The translations under genes and the position numbers were made by a program. A model generated the notes under the pieces. It saw only the letters and a program-made list of their open reading frames with translations, was not told the origin of the DNA and searched no databases. From Caballeronia sp. Lep1P3 (lineage in GTDB: Bacteria > Pseudomonadota > Gammaproteobacteria > Burkholderiales > Burkholderiaceae), in assembly GCF_022879595.1 (NCBI RefSeq), contig NZ_CP084265.1:806001-870000 (forward strand): 64,000 bases of DNA. The letters run 5' to 3'. Shown in pieces: positions 9,297 through 17,872 of the stretch. Within the stretch, counting starts at the first letter, position 1; every line of letters begins with the position of its first letter.

Positions 9297-10949
9297 GTGA
9301 ACGTCTTGAAGCAGCATCTCCAAGCCACGATATTCACGCTGCTCGAACGCGGGGCAAGTCAGCGCAAGATCCACGAGGTCACGGGGATCGACCGCAAGAC
9401 GATCCGCCGCTATCAGTCGATCTTTGAATCGCAGCGAGTCACGGGCGACGCAAATTCCTCCACCCCCGCGCCCGCCGGCATGGCGGAGCCGGTGGGCGCG
9501 CAAATTCCTCCACCGCAAACTCCTCCACTTTCGCGCCCGCCGGCTTCTCGGATCGTCGCACCGGTCAAACCGTTCAATTTCGCCCGTTCCGCCAGCGAAC
9601 CCTATCGCGAGTGGATTGAGCAGCAGATACGCTTGAAGCGCAATGCCCAAGCGATTTACCAGGATCTGGTCGACCAGTTCGGCTTTACTGCGAGCTACGA
9701 CAGCGTCAAACGCTTTGTGCGCGCCCTCCGGCACGTCGATCCCGAGCAGTTTGACCGCCTCGAGTTTGCTCCGGCTGAGGAAGCTCAAGTCGATTATGGT
9801 GAGGGCGCGCCGACGCGTGATCCGAGGACGGGCCGGTATCGGCGCCCGCGCTTGTTCGTCATGACGCTACGCTATTCGCGGCGCAGCTTCCGGCAAGTGG
9901 TCTGGAAGTCGAGCAAGCAGGTTTGGGCGCAACTACATGAGGACGCCTTCCGGTACTTCGGTGGCAGCGTGAGTTACGTCGTCCTCGATAACCTCCGGGA
10001 AGGTGTCATCACCCCCGACCTATATGAGCCGGAGCTGAACCGGCTCTATGCGGCGATGCTTGAGCATTACGGCGTCGTGGCCGACCCTGCTCGCGTACGA
10101 GACCCGAATCGAAAGGGCACCGTAGAGAACGCGATCCAACACACGCAGAACACCGCGCTCACCGGCCGGCGTTTCGAATCACTCGAAGCTCAGAACGAAT
10201 TCCTTATGCATTGGGAGGAGAACTGGGCAGCCAGGCGCATCCACGGCAGAGCGCGGCGGCAGGTCGAAGCGATGTTCCAGGAGGAGAAGCCACATCTGCG
10301 GCCGCTGCCGGCCACCGCGTTCCGCTACTTCACCGAAGTCGTACGCACCGTCTGGGACGACACCACAGTAAGTATCGAGCGCAGCAACTATGCGGCGCGC
10401 CCTGCGCCCATCGGCAGCCTCGTCAGCGTGCGCATCTACGACACCACGATTGAGATCCGCGACCGGCGCACTCAGGAGTTGCTGCGCACCCATCCACGCC
10501 ACACGCAGCCCGGTTCACTCGAATTGCCCGAGAGCGAGCGACCGTTCAATCCGTCGCGCCAGACGAGCCTGGCGCTCGCTAGCGCCGGCGACATCGGCCC
10601 ACAAACGAAGGCACTTTGCCAGCATCTGTTCGACGCCGAAGGACGCGTCGGACATCGCGGCATGTGGGGCATCGTCGCGCTGGCGAAGAAGTATCCCGCC
10701 TGGCTCGTCGAGCAAGCCTGCGACCACGCGCTGCATCATCACCTGTATCGCTACCGGCAGGTGCGCACCGTTGTCGAACGGCTGTTCGAACAGGCACTTG
10801 AGCGCCTCGATCGGGCGCCCCAACTCGCCTTGCCGCTCACCCAGGAGCACCCGTTGATCCGGCCCGCAACCGAATACAGCGAGCTCTTCGACGCCGGCGC
10901 GCAGCACAGCGCCACATCTCGATCCTCCACGACGGGAGAAACCGTATGA
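9297..10949 (+). CDS. istA: IS21 transposase IstA
   Basis: DDE transposase of 550 residues that cuts and joins the ends of the IS21 element, working with IstB. GTG 9297 is preceded by GGAGACCGAGAG. The N-terminal helix-turn-helix is visible (ASQRKIHEVTGIDRKTIRRY, residues about 19-38). The integrase core has D in EAQVDYGEGA, D in VVLDNLREG and E in RKGTVENAIQ. The final third is basic. Residues about 52-80 form a proline-rich linker coded by two more copies of the CAAATTCCTCCACC end motif, so part of the terminal-repeat array is translated. The stop overlaps the istB start by 4 bases (ATGA), indicating coupled translation. Confidence 0.95.
   Translation: MNVLKQHLQATIFTLLERGASQRKIHEVTGIDRKTIRRYQSIFESQRVTGDANSSTPAPAGMAEPVGAQIPPPQTPPLSRPPASRIVAPVKPFNFARSASEPYREWIEQQIRLKRNAQAIYQDLVDQFGFTASYDSVKRFVRALRHVDPEQFDRLEFAPAEEAQVDYGEGAPTRDPRTGRYRRPRLFVMTLRYSRRSFRQVVWKSSKQVWAQLHEDAFRYFGGSVSYVVLDNLREGVITPDLYEPELNRLYAAMLEHYGVVADPARVRDPNRKGTVENAIQHTQNTALTGRRFESLEAQNEFLMHWEENWAARRIHGRARRQVEAMFQEEKPHLRPLPATAFRYFTEVVRTVWDDTTVSIERSNYAARPAPIGSLVSVRIYDTTIEIRDRRTQELLRTHPRHTQPGSLELPESERPFNPSRQTSLALASAGDIGPQTKALCQHLFDAEGRVGHRGMWGIVALAKKYPAWLVEQACDHALHHHLYRYRQVRTVVERLFEQALERLDRAPQLALPLTQEHPLIRPATEYSELFDAGAQHSATSRSSTTGETV
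9451..9525. repeat. Copies of the IS21 end motif inside istA
   Basis: CAAATTCCTCCACC occurs at 9451 and 9501, with a variant CAAACTCCTCCAC at about 9515. All have the orientation of the two left-end repeats and lie inside the istA reading frame. They extend the repeat array about 320 bases into the element. Confidence 0.8.
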
Positions 10950-11716
10950 CCACCACCTTACCGGACATCGAACGCGCGCTAAGGCTATTGCGTCTGTCAG
11001 GCGTACGCGACACGCTCGAGACACGCGTGCTGCAGGCCCAAGGGAGCCAGCAACCATTTCTGGAGACCTTCGCGCTGATTCTGCAGGACGAACTCGACCG
11101 GCGACAGTCGCGCCTCATCGAGCGTCGCTACCAGCAATCGGGTCTCGAGGAGAGGCTTACCCTGACGGAATTCGACTGGTCGTTCAATCCAAAGCTGCCT
11201 CGCCAAGCCTGCTTCCAGCTACACGCACTGAAGTTCATCGCCGCTGGCGAAAACGGTTTAATTGTCGGCAAGCCTGGCACCGGCAAGTCGCACGTGGCGA
11301 AGGCCGTCGCATATCAGGCCGTCCTCCACGGGCACAAGGTGCAGTATCTCGAGACCGATGACTTCTTCAACCGTTATGCGCTGAGTGCGCAGGAACAACG
11401 GCAGGCGCGGCTGCGTGCCATTCTCGATTGCGACCTGCTCGTGCTCGACGACCTGTTCCTCTCACGTACGATCCCCGACGACGCCGGCGCACTATTGCAG
11501 ACCCTGATCCATCAGCGCTACAAGTTGCGTCGAAGCGTGGTGGTCACCTCCAATCGCGTCGTACAGGACTGGGGCGCCTATCTTGGCGACAACACGATGA
11601 GCACCACGATCCTTGACCGCCTTATGCATCATTGCCACCTCCTCGAATTCAATGGTCGCAGCTACAGGCTCAAGGAAGCTGCCGAGGCGCTTGCGCAGAA
11701 AACGAAAGAAGGCTAA
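10946..11716 (+). CDS. istB: IS21 helper ATPase IstB
   Basis: AAA+ ATPase of 256 residues, related to DnaC, that helps IstA choose and join targets. The Walker A motif GKPGTGKS is at residues 108-115, Walker B is LLVLDDLF near 155, and a sensor-1-like VVTSNR follows near 199. The length is normal for IstB. The start ATG overlaps the istA stop. There is no frameshift. Confidence 0.95.
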   Translation: MTTTLPDIERALRLLRLSGVRDTLETRVLQAQGSQQPFLETFALILQDELDRRQSRLIERRYQQSGLEERLTLTEFDWSFNPKLPRQACFQLHALKFIAAGENGLIVGKPGTGKSHVAKAVAYQAVLHGHKVQYLETDDFFNRYALSAQEQRQARLRAILDCDLLVLDDLFLSRTIPDDAGALLQTLIHQRYKLRRSVVVTSNRVVQDWGAYLGDNTMSTTILDRLMHHCHLLEFNGRSYRLKEAAEALAQKTKEG

Positions 11717-11795
11717 AACTCGACGACGTCCTGCGTTACGGGGTGGGGGAATTTGGGCGCCCATAAGTGGAGGAATTTGAACTGCCCGTCCGGGG

Positions 11796-11800
11796 TAGCA
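11796..11800. repeat. Right target-site duplication (TAGCA) of the IS21 element
   Basis: Second copy of TAGCA, directly after the GGGG right terminus. It matches 9158-9162. Confidence 0.7.
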
Positions 11801-12360
11801 CGATCAGAAAGTCTCTCGGCCCTCAACGTACCGTCACCGACGGTACGTCTGCCCCGCGCGGTGCGCGGACGCGGAAATCCGGCATCTTGAAGCGGTGGCA
11901 CGTCATTTCGTTGACGCTCAAGGCCCGTCTATACCAGCGTACCTACCCAAGTGCTATTGGCTCATACGGCTAGAGCGAATCGAGCGAAAGACTGGCCTCG
12001 TTTCAACTCGGCCGCACCGCATAGAGGCGTTGCGAAGGTTGCTGGCGGAGAGTGGGCCGCATGAGTGTCAGTGCGCGGAGGTTCTCCCGGCAGTGGTTAC
12101 TAGCGCTGCCTACCTGTGTGCATACCCGCCTACTACCGCTCGCGGCGCTGAACGATGCCCGCTCGAGATGCACCGTAGACGTGGATTGAGCCGTGGGCGG
12201 CCTGACTTGCAGATGACATGGCAAGCGGCAAAGTGGTGACTTCCCGTGAAACTTCGTTCTATTAAAAAGCCGAGAGACAGAATGTGAGTGCGCGAGCAAC
12301 ACGGAATGCCGAGGCACGATCTGTTGAATGAGACGGCCTCCGCCGCTGACGAAAGCAATG
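11801..12360. repeat. Segmental duplication, copy 1, right part
   Basis: This continues copy 1 beyond the IS21 element and aligns with about 13,913-14,480. Shared blocks include GCGCGGTGCGCGGACGCGG, CTATTGGCT(C/T)A, CTAGAGCGAAT and GAGAGACAGAATG. Its translation gives YWLIRLERIERKTGL, matching YWLTRLERIERETRL in copy 2, so it holds the broken paralogue of the 13759-14190 gene. It ends after about the first 25 codons of a NERD-gene paralogue, where unrelated StbB-like sequence begins. Confidence 0.75.
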
Positions 12361-12417
12361 AGCTGAGAAAGTCGGGTCATGGGGGAGCAGCAGCCAGTGC
12401 GATGCTGCCCCATTCAA

Positions 12418-13086
12418 TTACCGAATATCCTTTGCTTTTTTCTTCGAACGATCGCTGATGGCGCGACGGAACCACGATCCGCTTCTCTCGACAGCAAGTG
12501 TCGCTGCGACCACCGCCCACGTTAGAACGCCCGGCCTCCGGCTCGGCTGCGTGATGGTGTCGAAATAGGGCACCTCACCATCTTGGCAAGCTTGCGAAGG
12601 CGTCGTTGGTCCTTGGACCAAATCCATGGCACTTACCTTATCGTCAAGGAGCACTGATGACATAGACGCGTCGGTGTCACGCGGTGGGGTGCATTCTGTC
12701 ACGACATCATGTCGCAATGCGGTGACGGGCTGAAGCGTTCGGAGGGTGGCGCCCCCGACCGACGAATTGTCGGCTTGGCATTCACAATGGAACTGCACCG
12801 TGTCCTCGTCGATGATGCCTGCATCCGGCAACAGGCTCCTGCGCTTAGAAGAAATGGGCTCAGCTTCTGATGGAGCCGGCCGCGCTAATACACCGTCGCG
12901 TGCCGTGGGTGAGGTTCCAGCGGGTGCTATCTGGCTGGTCCGGACGCTATTACGCAGCGCGTCCTCGGCGAGGCGTTTGATCAGTCCCGCTCTTTGCCGT
13001 GGATTCGGGACGGCAGAGACAGCGCGAAAGAGCTCCGGCGTTACGAACTCGCTAACTGTTATCTTGATTTTCAATGAACTCGTCAT
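12418..13086 (-). CDS. StbB-like plasmid stability protein (tentative)
   Basis: Protein of 222 residues. The start at 13086 is fixed by an ATGA overlap with the stop of the upstream gene. Residues 1-45 resemble the opening of StbB/plasmid-stability proteins that follow a ParM-like actin in plasmid partition operons: a beta-strand (LKIKITVSEF), then a helix (ELFRAVSAV) and a basic helix (RAGLIKRLAEDAL). The middle is low in hydrophobics and probably disordered. A hydrophobic stretch (GVLTWAVVAATLAVE) near the C-terminus precedes a basic tail (RSKKKAKD), suggesting possible membrane attachment. The family assignment rests on the N-terminal pattern and gene order only. Confidence 0.45.
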   Translation of the reverse strand: MTSSLKIKITVSEFVTPELFRAVSAVPNPRQRAGLIKRLAEDALRNSVRTSQIAPAGTSPTARDGVLARPAPSEAEPISSKRRSLLPDAGIIDEDTVQFHCECQADNSSVGGATLRTLQPVTALRHDVVTECTPPRDTDASMSSVLLDDKVSAMDLVQGPTTPSQACQDGEVPYFDTITQPSRRPGVLTWAVVAATLAVERSGSWFRRAISDRSKKKAKDIR

Positions 13087-13325
13087 GTGGTCATTCCATC
13101 GTTGCACTTCTTCTCTTGCAGCAATGTTGCCTCGCCCGACGCAGTGAGGAAAACGCTCGCGTCGGAGAAGCAAGGGTTTGCCAGTGAAATTAAACTGTGC
13201 TTTCCAGTTTGGAGGCCAACGTACCGTTCCAAGAGAGCGGTGTGCCGCCGTTGAGCCATGGTAAAAATCTGAGTACGCCTCATCTGGTTTTGGTCCTTGG
13301 CAGCTGGCTTGGTAGACAGATTCAA
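13083..13325 (-). pseudogene. Possible C-terminal remnant of a ParM/StbA-like actin gene
   Basis: An 80-codon frame ends with a TGA that overlaps the next start. Its last third (PCFSDASVFLTASGEA) follows the P-x-F-(A/S)-(N/D)-x3-F-x3-GE pattern found at the C-terminal end of plasmid ParM/StbA actin-like ATPases. None of the ATP-binding motifs are present, so at most the last 50 residues of such a protein survive. Following order (a StbB-like gene with coupled translation) supports a decayed partition operon. It could instead be a small intact gene of unknown function. Confidence 0.35.
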
Positions 13326-13649
13326 TAACGCGGCTTCGGTGCGGCTCGTTTCATGTCATTGAGGCGATCGTTCCGTTTTCCTGGGGCAGATCTAAACCAT
13401 GCAGGCGTGACCGCTAAGGCCCACTGTACCGGGCAAATAGCGTTGGCAAGCAAGCCAAAGCTTTCAAAAACAGGGTAGCTTTTGACTCTGCGCGGTTGGT
13501 CAGCGACTTTTGAAGCGAGCGGAGTGCGCACTGCAGCCGCCCCCTGGCGGCTCGAGGCGAAACTGCGACGCGCTACCCGGCGCTCTAAGGCTTAGACGAT
13601 AGCTTTCATACGCTAGTCAGGTTTTGGTCGCGCAAGGCCGGCCCTTCGG
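13326..13649. other. Intergenic about 320 bp, no gene seen
   Basis: No supported frame. It may contain the lost upstream part of the ParM-like gene, but no ATPase motif can be read. Confidence 0.35.
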
Positions 13650-14480
13650 GGGCGTCGCACTTTCACTTCTTCTGCCATCTGCCGGCAAGCCGTGGCGACG
13701 CCTTGACTTCTCGATGTAGCAGGCATGCTGGAGTTGTCCCAACCAAATCATTCCAGACATGCCAATACAAAAACGTTTATGTCGAGCGCATTGCGCCCAA
13801 GGAGCGAGCCGCATTCATATCGGTGCTTCGTTTAAACGTGTCCCGTCCGGGGACGAACACACTCGCGAGCGGGTGCACGCAGCGCCGAGGCGTTCTCGCC
13901 AGCAAGACTTCTCGCGATTGACGGGTCCGTCGGCGCTTCGCGATCGGTCACCGACGCCGCGTCTACCCGCGCGGTGCGCGGACGCGGAAATCCGACATCT
14001 CGAGACGGTCATCCGTCACGTTGTTGGCGCTCACGGCCCGTCTCTGCCTGCGCACCTCCCTCCGTCCTATTGGCTTACACGCCTAGAGCGAATTGAGCGG
14101 GAGACTCGCCTCATTCCCGCCCAACAGCGACGCATTACGGCATTGCAAAGCTTGCTGCTGGAAAGTGAGCGTGAGTGTCAGCGGGCGTAGGTTCCCGCCC
14201 GCGGTCATTCCCGGCGCCATCGACATATCTCGATGTTCGCCAATCTACGCCCCACCACAGGCTACGCCTCGTTTTTAGACGCGCCGGTAGACGGCGGCGG
14301 TAGGTGACTGTCCTGGAGATGCGTTCCCAATCGGCAAGCAATGACTTTTCTTCGAAGTCCATCCTATCAACGAAAAAGAGAGAGACAGAATGAGAAAGCA
14401 TGATGACGGCCAAATGTCGGCACCCGAAATGTCGGCGCCCGACCTGTTGAACGAAACGACTCGCGCCAGTGACGATAGCT
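13650..14480. repeat. Segmental duplication, copy 2 (uninterrupted)
   Basis: This copy is continuous where copy 1 is split by the IS21 element. It contains the hypothetical gene 13759-14190 and the upstream region and first codons of the NERD gene. Comparison of the copies dates the IS21 insertion after the duplication. Confidence 0.75.
13759..14190 (+). CDS. Conserved-looking hypothetical protein with YWLTRLERIE motif
   Basis: An open frame of 143 codons. The C-terminal 70 residues (from DAEIRHLE to the stop) look truly coding: the paralogous copy at about 11,860-12,090 keeps the same frame and the pattern YWL-x-RLERIER-x-T-x-L, an R-R-I-x-AL motif and LL-x-E, although the DNA has changed at many sites. 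The N-terminal half is not kept in one frame between copies, so the true start may be further in, for example TTG near 13918. I do not recognise the family. It is predicted helical and soluble. It lies directly upstream of the NERD gene. Confidence 0.4.
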   Translation: MPIQKRLCRAHCAQGASRIHIGASFKRVPSGDEHTRERVHAAPRRSRQQDFSRLTGPSALRDRSPTPRLPARCADAEIRHLETVIRHVVGAHGPSLPAHLPPSYWLTRLERIERETRLIPAQQRRITALQSLLLESERECQRA

Positions 14481-15064
14481 CGGGCCATCCCTGCACCACA
14501 AAGGCGACTTACGGAGCGGGTAACCATCGACACGTGAGCCGCTCGTTGCGAATGCGCATTGCGCCCATCTTTCAGCGTGCGTGCGATGGCCGGGTGCATC
14601 TGCGCCATGCACTTGAACTTGAACACGCACCGGGCACCCGGAATTCCACGACGATGGTTCATTGCCTTGCGATCACGCCGTTTGGCGTGTTCGTCGTGAA
14701 TCGTTACGACTGGAGAGGCGTGATCGAACCGGGGATTAACGAAGACGAACTTGCCGTCGTGGACGAGCTCGGCGGTGTGACGCTTCACACCTCGCCGCTG
14801 CGTCGCGCGAAGCCGGCCGTGCGGCACCTGCGCTTGATGCTATCTCAGCACGAATGTCCGGTCGAGAGTATCGCAATTTTCGCCGAGGCGCGCTGCAATC
14901 TGCATCCGACTATGCCTGATGGCGTCATGACGTTGCCGGACTTGCACTACTTTCTGCGCACGAGGCTGAACCGCTTTCGCGCAACGCATCGGCGCTTTCT
15001 GGATGCAGACAACGTAGTGTCGCATATCGACTGGTCTTGCTTACGCAGGCGGTCGCGCCCGTAA
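14390..15064 (+). CDS. NERD-domain protein
   Basis: Protein of 224 residues starting at ATG 14390 after AAAAAGAGAGAGACAGA. Residues about 63-155 fit the nuclease-related NERD domain: a strand with an acidic residue (RHALELEHA), ITPFGVFVVNRYDWRGVI in place of the usual GvfVIExKnw-x-G, then SPLRRAKPAVRHLRLML. NERD domains are distant relatives of restriction endonucleases. In the catalytic position ExK is replaced by NRY here, so nuclease activity is doubtful. NERD proteins are common on plasmids and islands. Only the start of a second copy survives near 12,286. Confidence 0.6.
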   Translation: MRKHDDGQMSAPEMSAPDLLNETTRASDDSSGHPCTTKATYGAGNHRHVSRSLRMRIAPIFQRACDGRVHLRHALELEHAPGTRNSTTMVHCLAITPFGVFVVNRYDWRGVIEPGINEDELAVVDELGGVTLHTSPLRRAKPAVRHLRLMLSQHECPVESIAIFAEARCNLHPTMPDGVMTLPDLHYFLRTRLNRFRATHRRFLDADNVVSHIDWSCLRRRSRP

Positions 15065-15761
15065 TTTCCCCCGCGCGCCATCGTTGTTTCGTTGTGTTTT
15101 GGCGCTGTGGCCGCCACGCGAAAGAGCGAGCAGATGCGGGAATGCCGTTCTTCACGCGGCGTCGCGCCAACCTGCTGCATAACCCCCGAACGACAACTAC
15201 CGGCCAAGTCACCGGCTTCGCCACATCCCTATTTGGAGATTGAAACGGAAAGACAGCGTTTTTTCGAAGCTTTCCGGCGAGCACCATCCGATGGACGCCC
15301 TATATTAGCTGCATACACCGCGTATTCACGCATCGACCTAACAAGCGCACGGCTGACGTGCGCGTGCCACTTCTTCTATACCGGACTTCTCAGGGGCTCA
15401 CTTAACCGGTTCGCCGGCAGGGTCACTGCGGGATACCGCCATGGTTTTCCATCGTTGTGTCTGAGTTCTGCTTCTTGAGCCACGTCGTCCTTCGCGTTCT
15501 CGCGCAAGACGAGCGGGCCTTCGGCAAGAAGCGACCGCTTTGTCTTGCATGGATTTCGACTTCTATTAGACGGCGACGCCTGCCCAAGCGGAGTCGCCGG
15601 ACGTTGTCCGTCAATCCGTTCTCGGCATCTCGGCGCCGCACTGGCGCCGATTCGTGACCAGCAATGCGTTGCGCCGTGCCTGTCGATGTCTCATTTCACC
15701 ACCGTAGTCTGGTTTCGGCATATCGCCGAAAGCCGCTACTTTCTCAGCCAAAGGAGGCTTT
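15065..15761. other. Intergenic about 700 bp, no gene recognised
   Basis: Several short frames on both strands, none with a ribosome site or family motif. It ends with the strong ribosome site of the next gene. Confidence 0.4.
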
Positions 15762-16235
15762 ATGAAAATCGCCGTACTGGAAGTCCGCTATGCGTGCGGA
15801 TTGATCTTGAGTGATCGCGTCGTCGTCCGGGCCTCATCCCGGCTGACTTTGCCGCCGCGCTTGAGTGCGTTGCTTGCGCAGCTTGAGCACAGTGAGCGCC
15901 GCACATCGACTAACGTTACGGTAGAGGGTGTTACCTATCGCGTCGAAGGCACACCGGACGCCGAGTTCTTCATGGGTTCCAAACTTGGACTTGCGGAGCG
16001 CTTGGTGAGGGGGCTGCAGTCTATCGCCTCACCCAATACCGCTCAACGCCGCCTCAACCGGCGCTTTGCTCATATGCTGAGCGCCATGTCGGTAATCGGC
16101 GCGTGTTACCTCGTTCAGTCGACCAAGAACTGGGACACACGCACGATGGTCGAAGCACTCTTGCTTTGCGGCGCATCGGTGGCTCTGTTTGTCACCGGGC
16201 ACATGTGCTTTGCGGGGGACCACGAATCGACATGA
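15762..16235 (+). CDS. Hypothetical membrane-anchored protein
   Basis: Protein of 157 residues with a strong ribosome site (AAAGGAGG, six bases before the ATG). Residues 1-90 are predicted soluble, with beta-strands (MKIAVLEVRYACGLILSD, VTVEGVTYRVEG). Two hydrophobic helices follow near residues 106-121 (HMLSAMSVIGACYLVQ) and 128-150 (MVEALLLCGASVALFVTGHM), suggesting a C-terminal hairpin in the membrane. I do not recognise the family. It stands alone in the accessory region. Confidence 0.6.
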   Translation: MKIAVLEVRYACGLILSDRVVVRASSRLTLPPRLSALLAQLEHSERRTSTNVTVEGVTYRVEGTPDAEFFMGSKLGLAERLVRGLQSIASPNTAQRRLNRRFAHMLSAMSVIGACYLVQSTKNWDTRTMVEALLLCGASVALFVTGHMCFAGDHEST

Positions 16236-16915
16236 TCGCGCATCCCGAAGGCTGATTCCACGGGTTCGGTTTGACGTTGCACTCGGCCAACGGGTCGATG
16301 CAAAGCCAGTGTTCGTGCTGAACGAGGTCGTTCATGCAAACCATGCCGCCTGGCGTGGTTTGCCTTAAACGCCCGGCCACGAGGCGGCTGTTATCAATGC
16401 GCGGATCCACTCGTCCAGGCGCGTTCGCTTATCTGCTGGTTGCTCACGACCTGAGTCCATCCTGAGTTGCGCTGGCAAAACTGCCCGTCCTCAAGCGGCT
16501 AGTCGCTCCGACACGTCGAACATGCGAGAAGAAGGATGGGACGGAGAATCCGAGGCAGCTTGGGACCGGAAAGCGAGAGCGCATGCGGTGCCCAAGAAAC
16601 ATCTTGCCGTTGCTGCAAAAGAGCGGCACGTGGTGTGACCGCGACCCCTTATGACCGACACAGGTATCGGAGCCACACAGCGGTGATCCGACGCCTACCG
16701 AGTCACTATCGCGTGCAGTAGAAAGTCGCAGGGCTGGCGCCGATCGCTTTTGTCGACAGCCGAACGTCACCCGTCGCGGCCTCGCCGTGGACGTGCGCAT
16801 CGGATCCGAAACTCCGTCGCGTCGCGCCGAAACAAGAATATGTGAGGAAGAGATTGATGGGCTAGGCATGTCGTCTTGCAATCGAAGCCGCGCATACGAA
16901 AAAGGAGGGAAGGAA
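16236..16915. other. Intergenic about 680 bp, no gene recognised
   Basis: No supported coding frame. The last ten bases (AAAGGAGGGA) are the ribosome site of the next gene. Confidence 0.4.
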
Positions 16916-17872
16916 ATGGCTGCAAAGATGTGGGTGGCAGCAACAATGGACGGTGAAGAAGTCTTTGCCGAGACGATCGGCATTCTTCCCGAGGCTCCGC
17001 CGTTGAGATGTAGGTATTGCGGAACGCCTGTCAGTTACGTTCCGCAGCACGCACGCGAAAGTCGAGGCAAGACCTACGCAGTTAAGGCATATTTTCGCTT
17101 GCTTCCGAAGGCGGCGCATAACGAGCAATGTACATTCAACGTCGAGGAGCAGTTAGAAGTCATCGCTCGTCGTTCACTTGGTCTATTGCAGGCCCTGGAA
17201 CGAGGACAATATCGCTTTCGGCTGCTAGCAATCGATGCTACAAGCAATTCTGAGGTCCGTCTAACTCGTTCAGCAATTTCTCGGGACGCCCACATGGCAG
17301 GTAACGGCGGCGCGTTATTCTCAAGCGACTCTGGCCGTCTATTGGCAACATACATCAACGCGGCTAAGCGTGTTATTTACCTGCGCGCTCTGTGTGCAAA
17401 CGATCCTCTTCTTTGCGATCGTCTGGAATTTGTCTTCAATGGCATGTCAGTAAGTTGGGAAAACTTCTATTACGAAGAGGGGCGGTTTCTTGCAGCTTAT
17501 CGTTGGCTAGGTCAGACAGTGGTTCCTTTTCCAATCGCCCTTGTGGGCCGAGTGTCCAGCGTCGAGACGATCGAAACTCATGGGCGCTTGTTGCACGTTC
17601 TGAAGTTTGAGCCGTCAGCAGCACAGCCATATTCTTATGATCCGGCGGTGGGAGAGCTCACGCACGCTACGGTATGGACTACTCAATCGAATTGGTTGCA
17701 TCCGCTAAAGTCAAACGACAGAGTGCTTGTGTTCGGACATTGGCGGCAAGCAAGAGCAAACACATTTACGCGCCTTGCGCAGAAGGGCGACACTAAGTTC
17801 CGGAAGTATTTGGACCGTCAGTTGTCGGTATGGTTGCACGTGAAGTCGCAAGTTTCGCGAATAATGAAGTAG
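16916..17872 (+). CDS. Hypothetical island protein with CxxC...HxxxC zinc-type motif
   Basis: Protein of 318 residues. ATG 16916 is chosen because AAAGGAGGGA lies just before it; in-frame starts further upstream lack one. Near residues 28-70 a C-x2-C knuckle (CRYCGTPVSYV) is followed by AYFRLLPKAAHNEQC, giving a likely CCHC zinc site resembling the N-terminal part of CoiA-like proteins, where a cysteine knuckle precedes an F-x-H element. The rest mixes strands and helices with no motif I know. Codon use includes many A/T-ending codons, unlike the glycan genes to the right, which agrees with acquisition by transfer. Confidence 0.6.
   Translation: MAAKMWVAATMDGEEVFAETIGILPEAPPLRCRYCGTPVSYVPQHARESRGKTYAVKAYFRLLPKAAHNEQCTFNVEEQLEVIARRSLGLLQALERGQYRFRLLAIDATSNSEVRLTRSAISRDAHMAGNGGALFSSDSGRLLATYINAAKRVIYLRALCANDPLLCDRLEFVFNGMSVSWENFYYEEGRFLAAYRWLGQTVVPFPIALVGRVSSVETIETHGRLLHVLKFEPSAAQPYSYDPAVGELTHATVWTTQSNWLHPLKSNDRVLVFGHWRQARANTFTRLAQKGDTKFRKYLDRQLSVWLHVKSQVSRIMK

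Larger units (their letters stand above)
9163..11795. mobile_element. IS21-family insertion sequence, complete
   Basis: The element is about 2.63 kb and carries overlapping istA and istB. Its left end reads CCCCGGCGGGCA and the reverse complement of its right end reads CCCCGGACGGGCA. Both ends then carry two spaced copies of a CAAATTCC(T/C)CC motif (9177-9187 and 9202-9212 on the left; 11745-11755 and 11769-11779 in reverse on the right), the multiple terminal repeats typical of IS21 elements. A 5-bp target duplication flanks it. Both genes are intact, so it may be active. It split one copy of a duplicated host segment. Confidence 0.9.
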
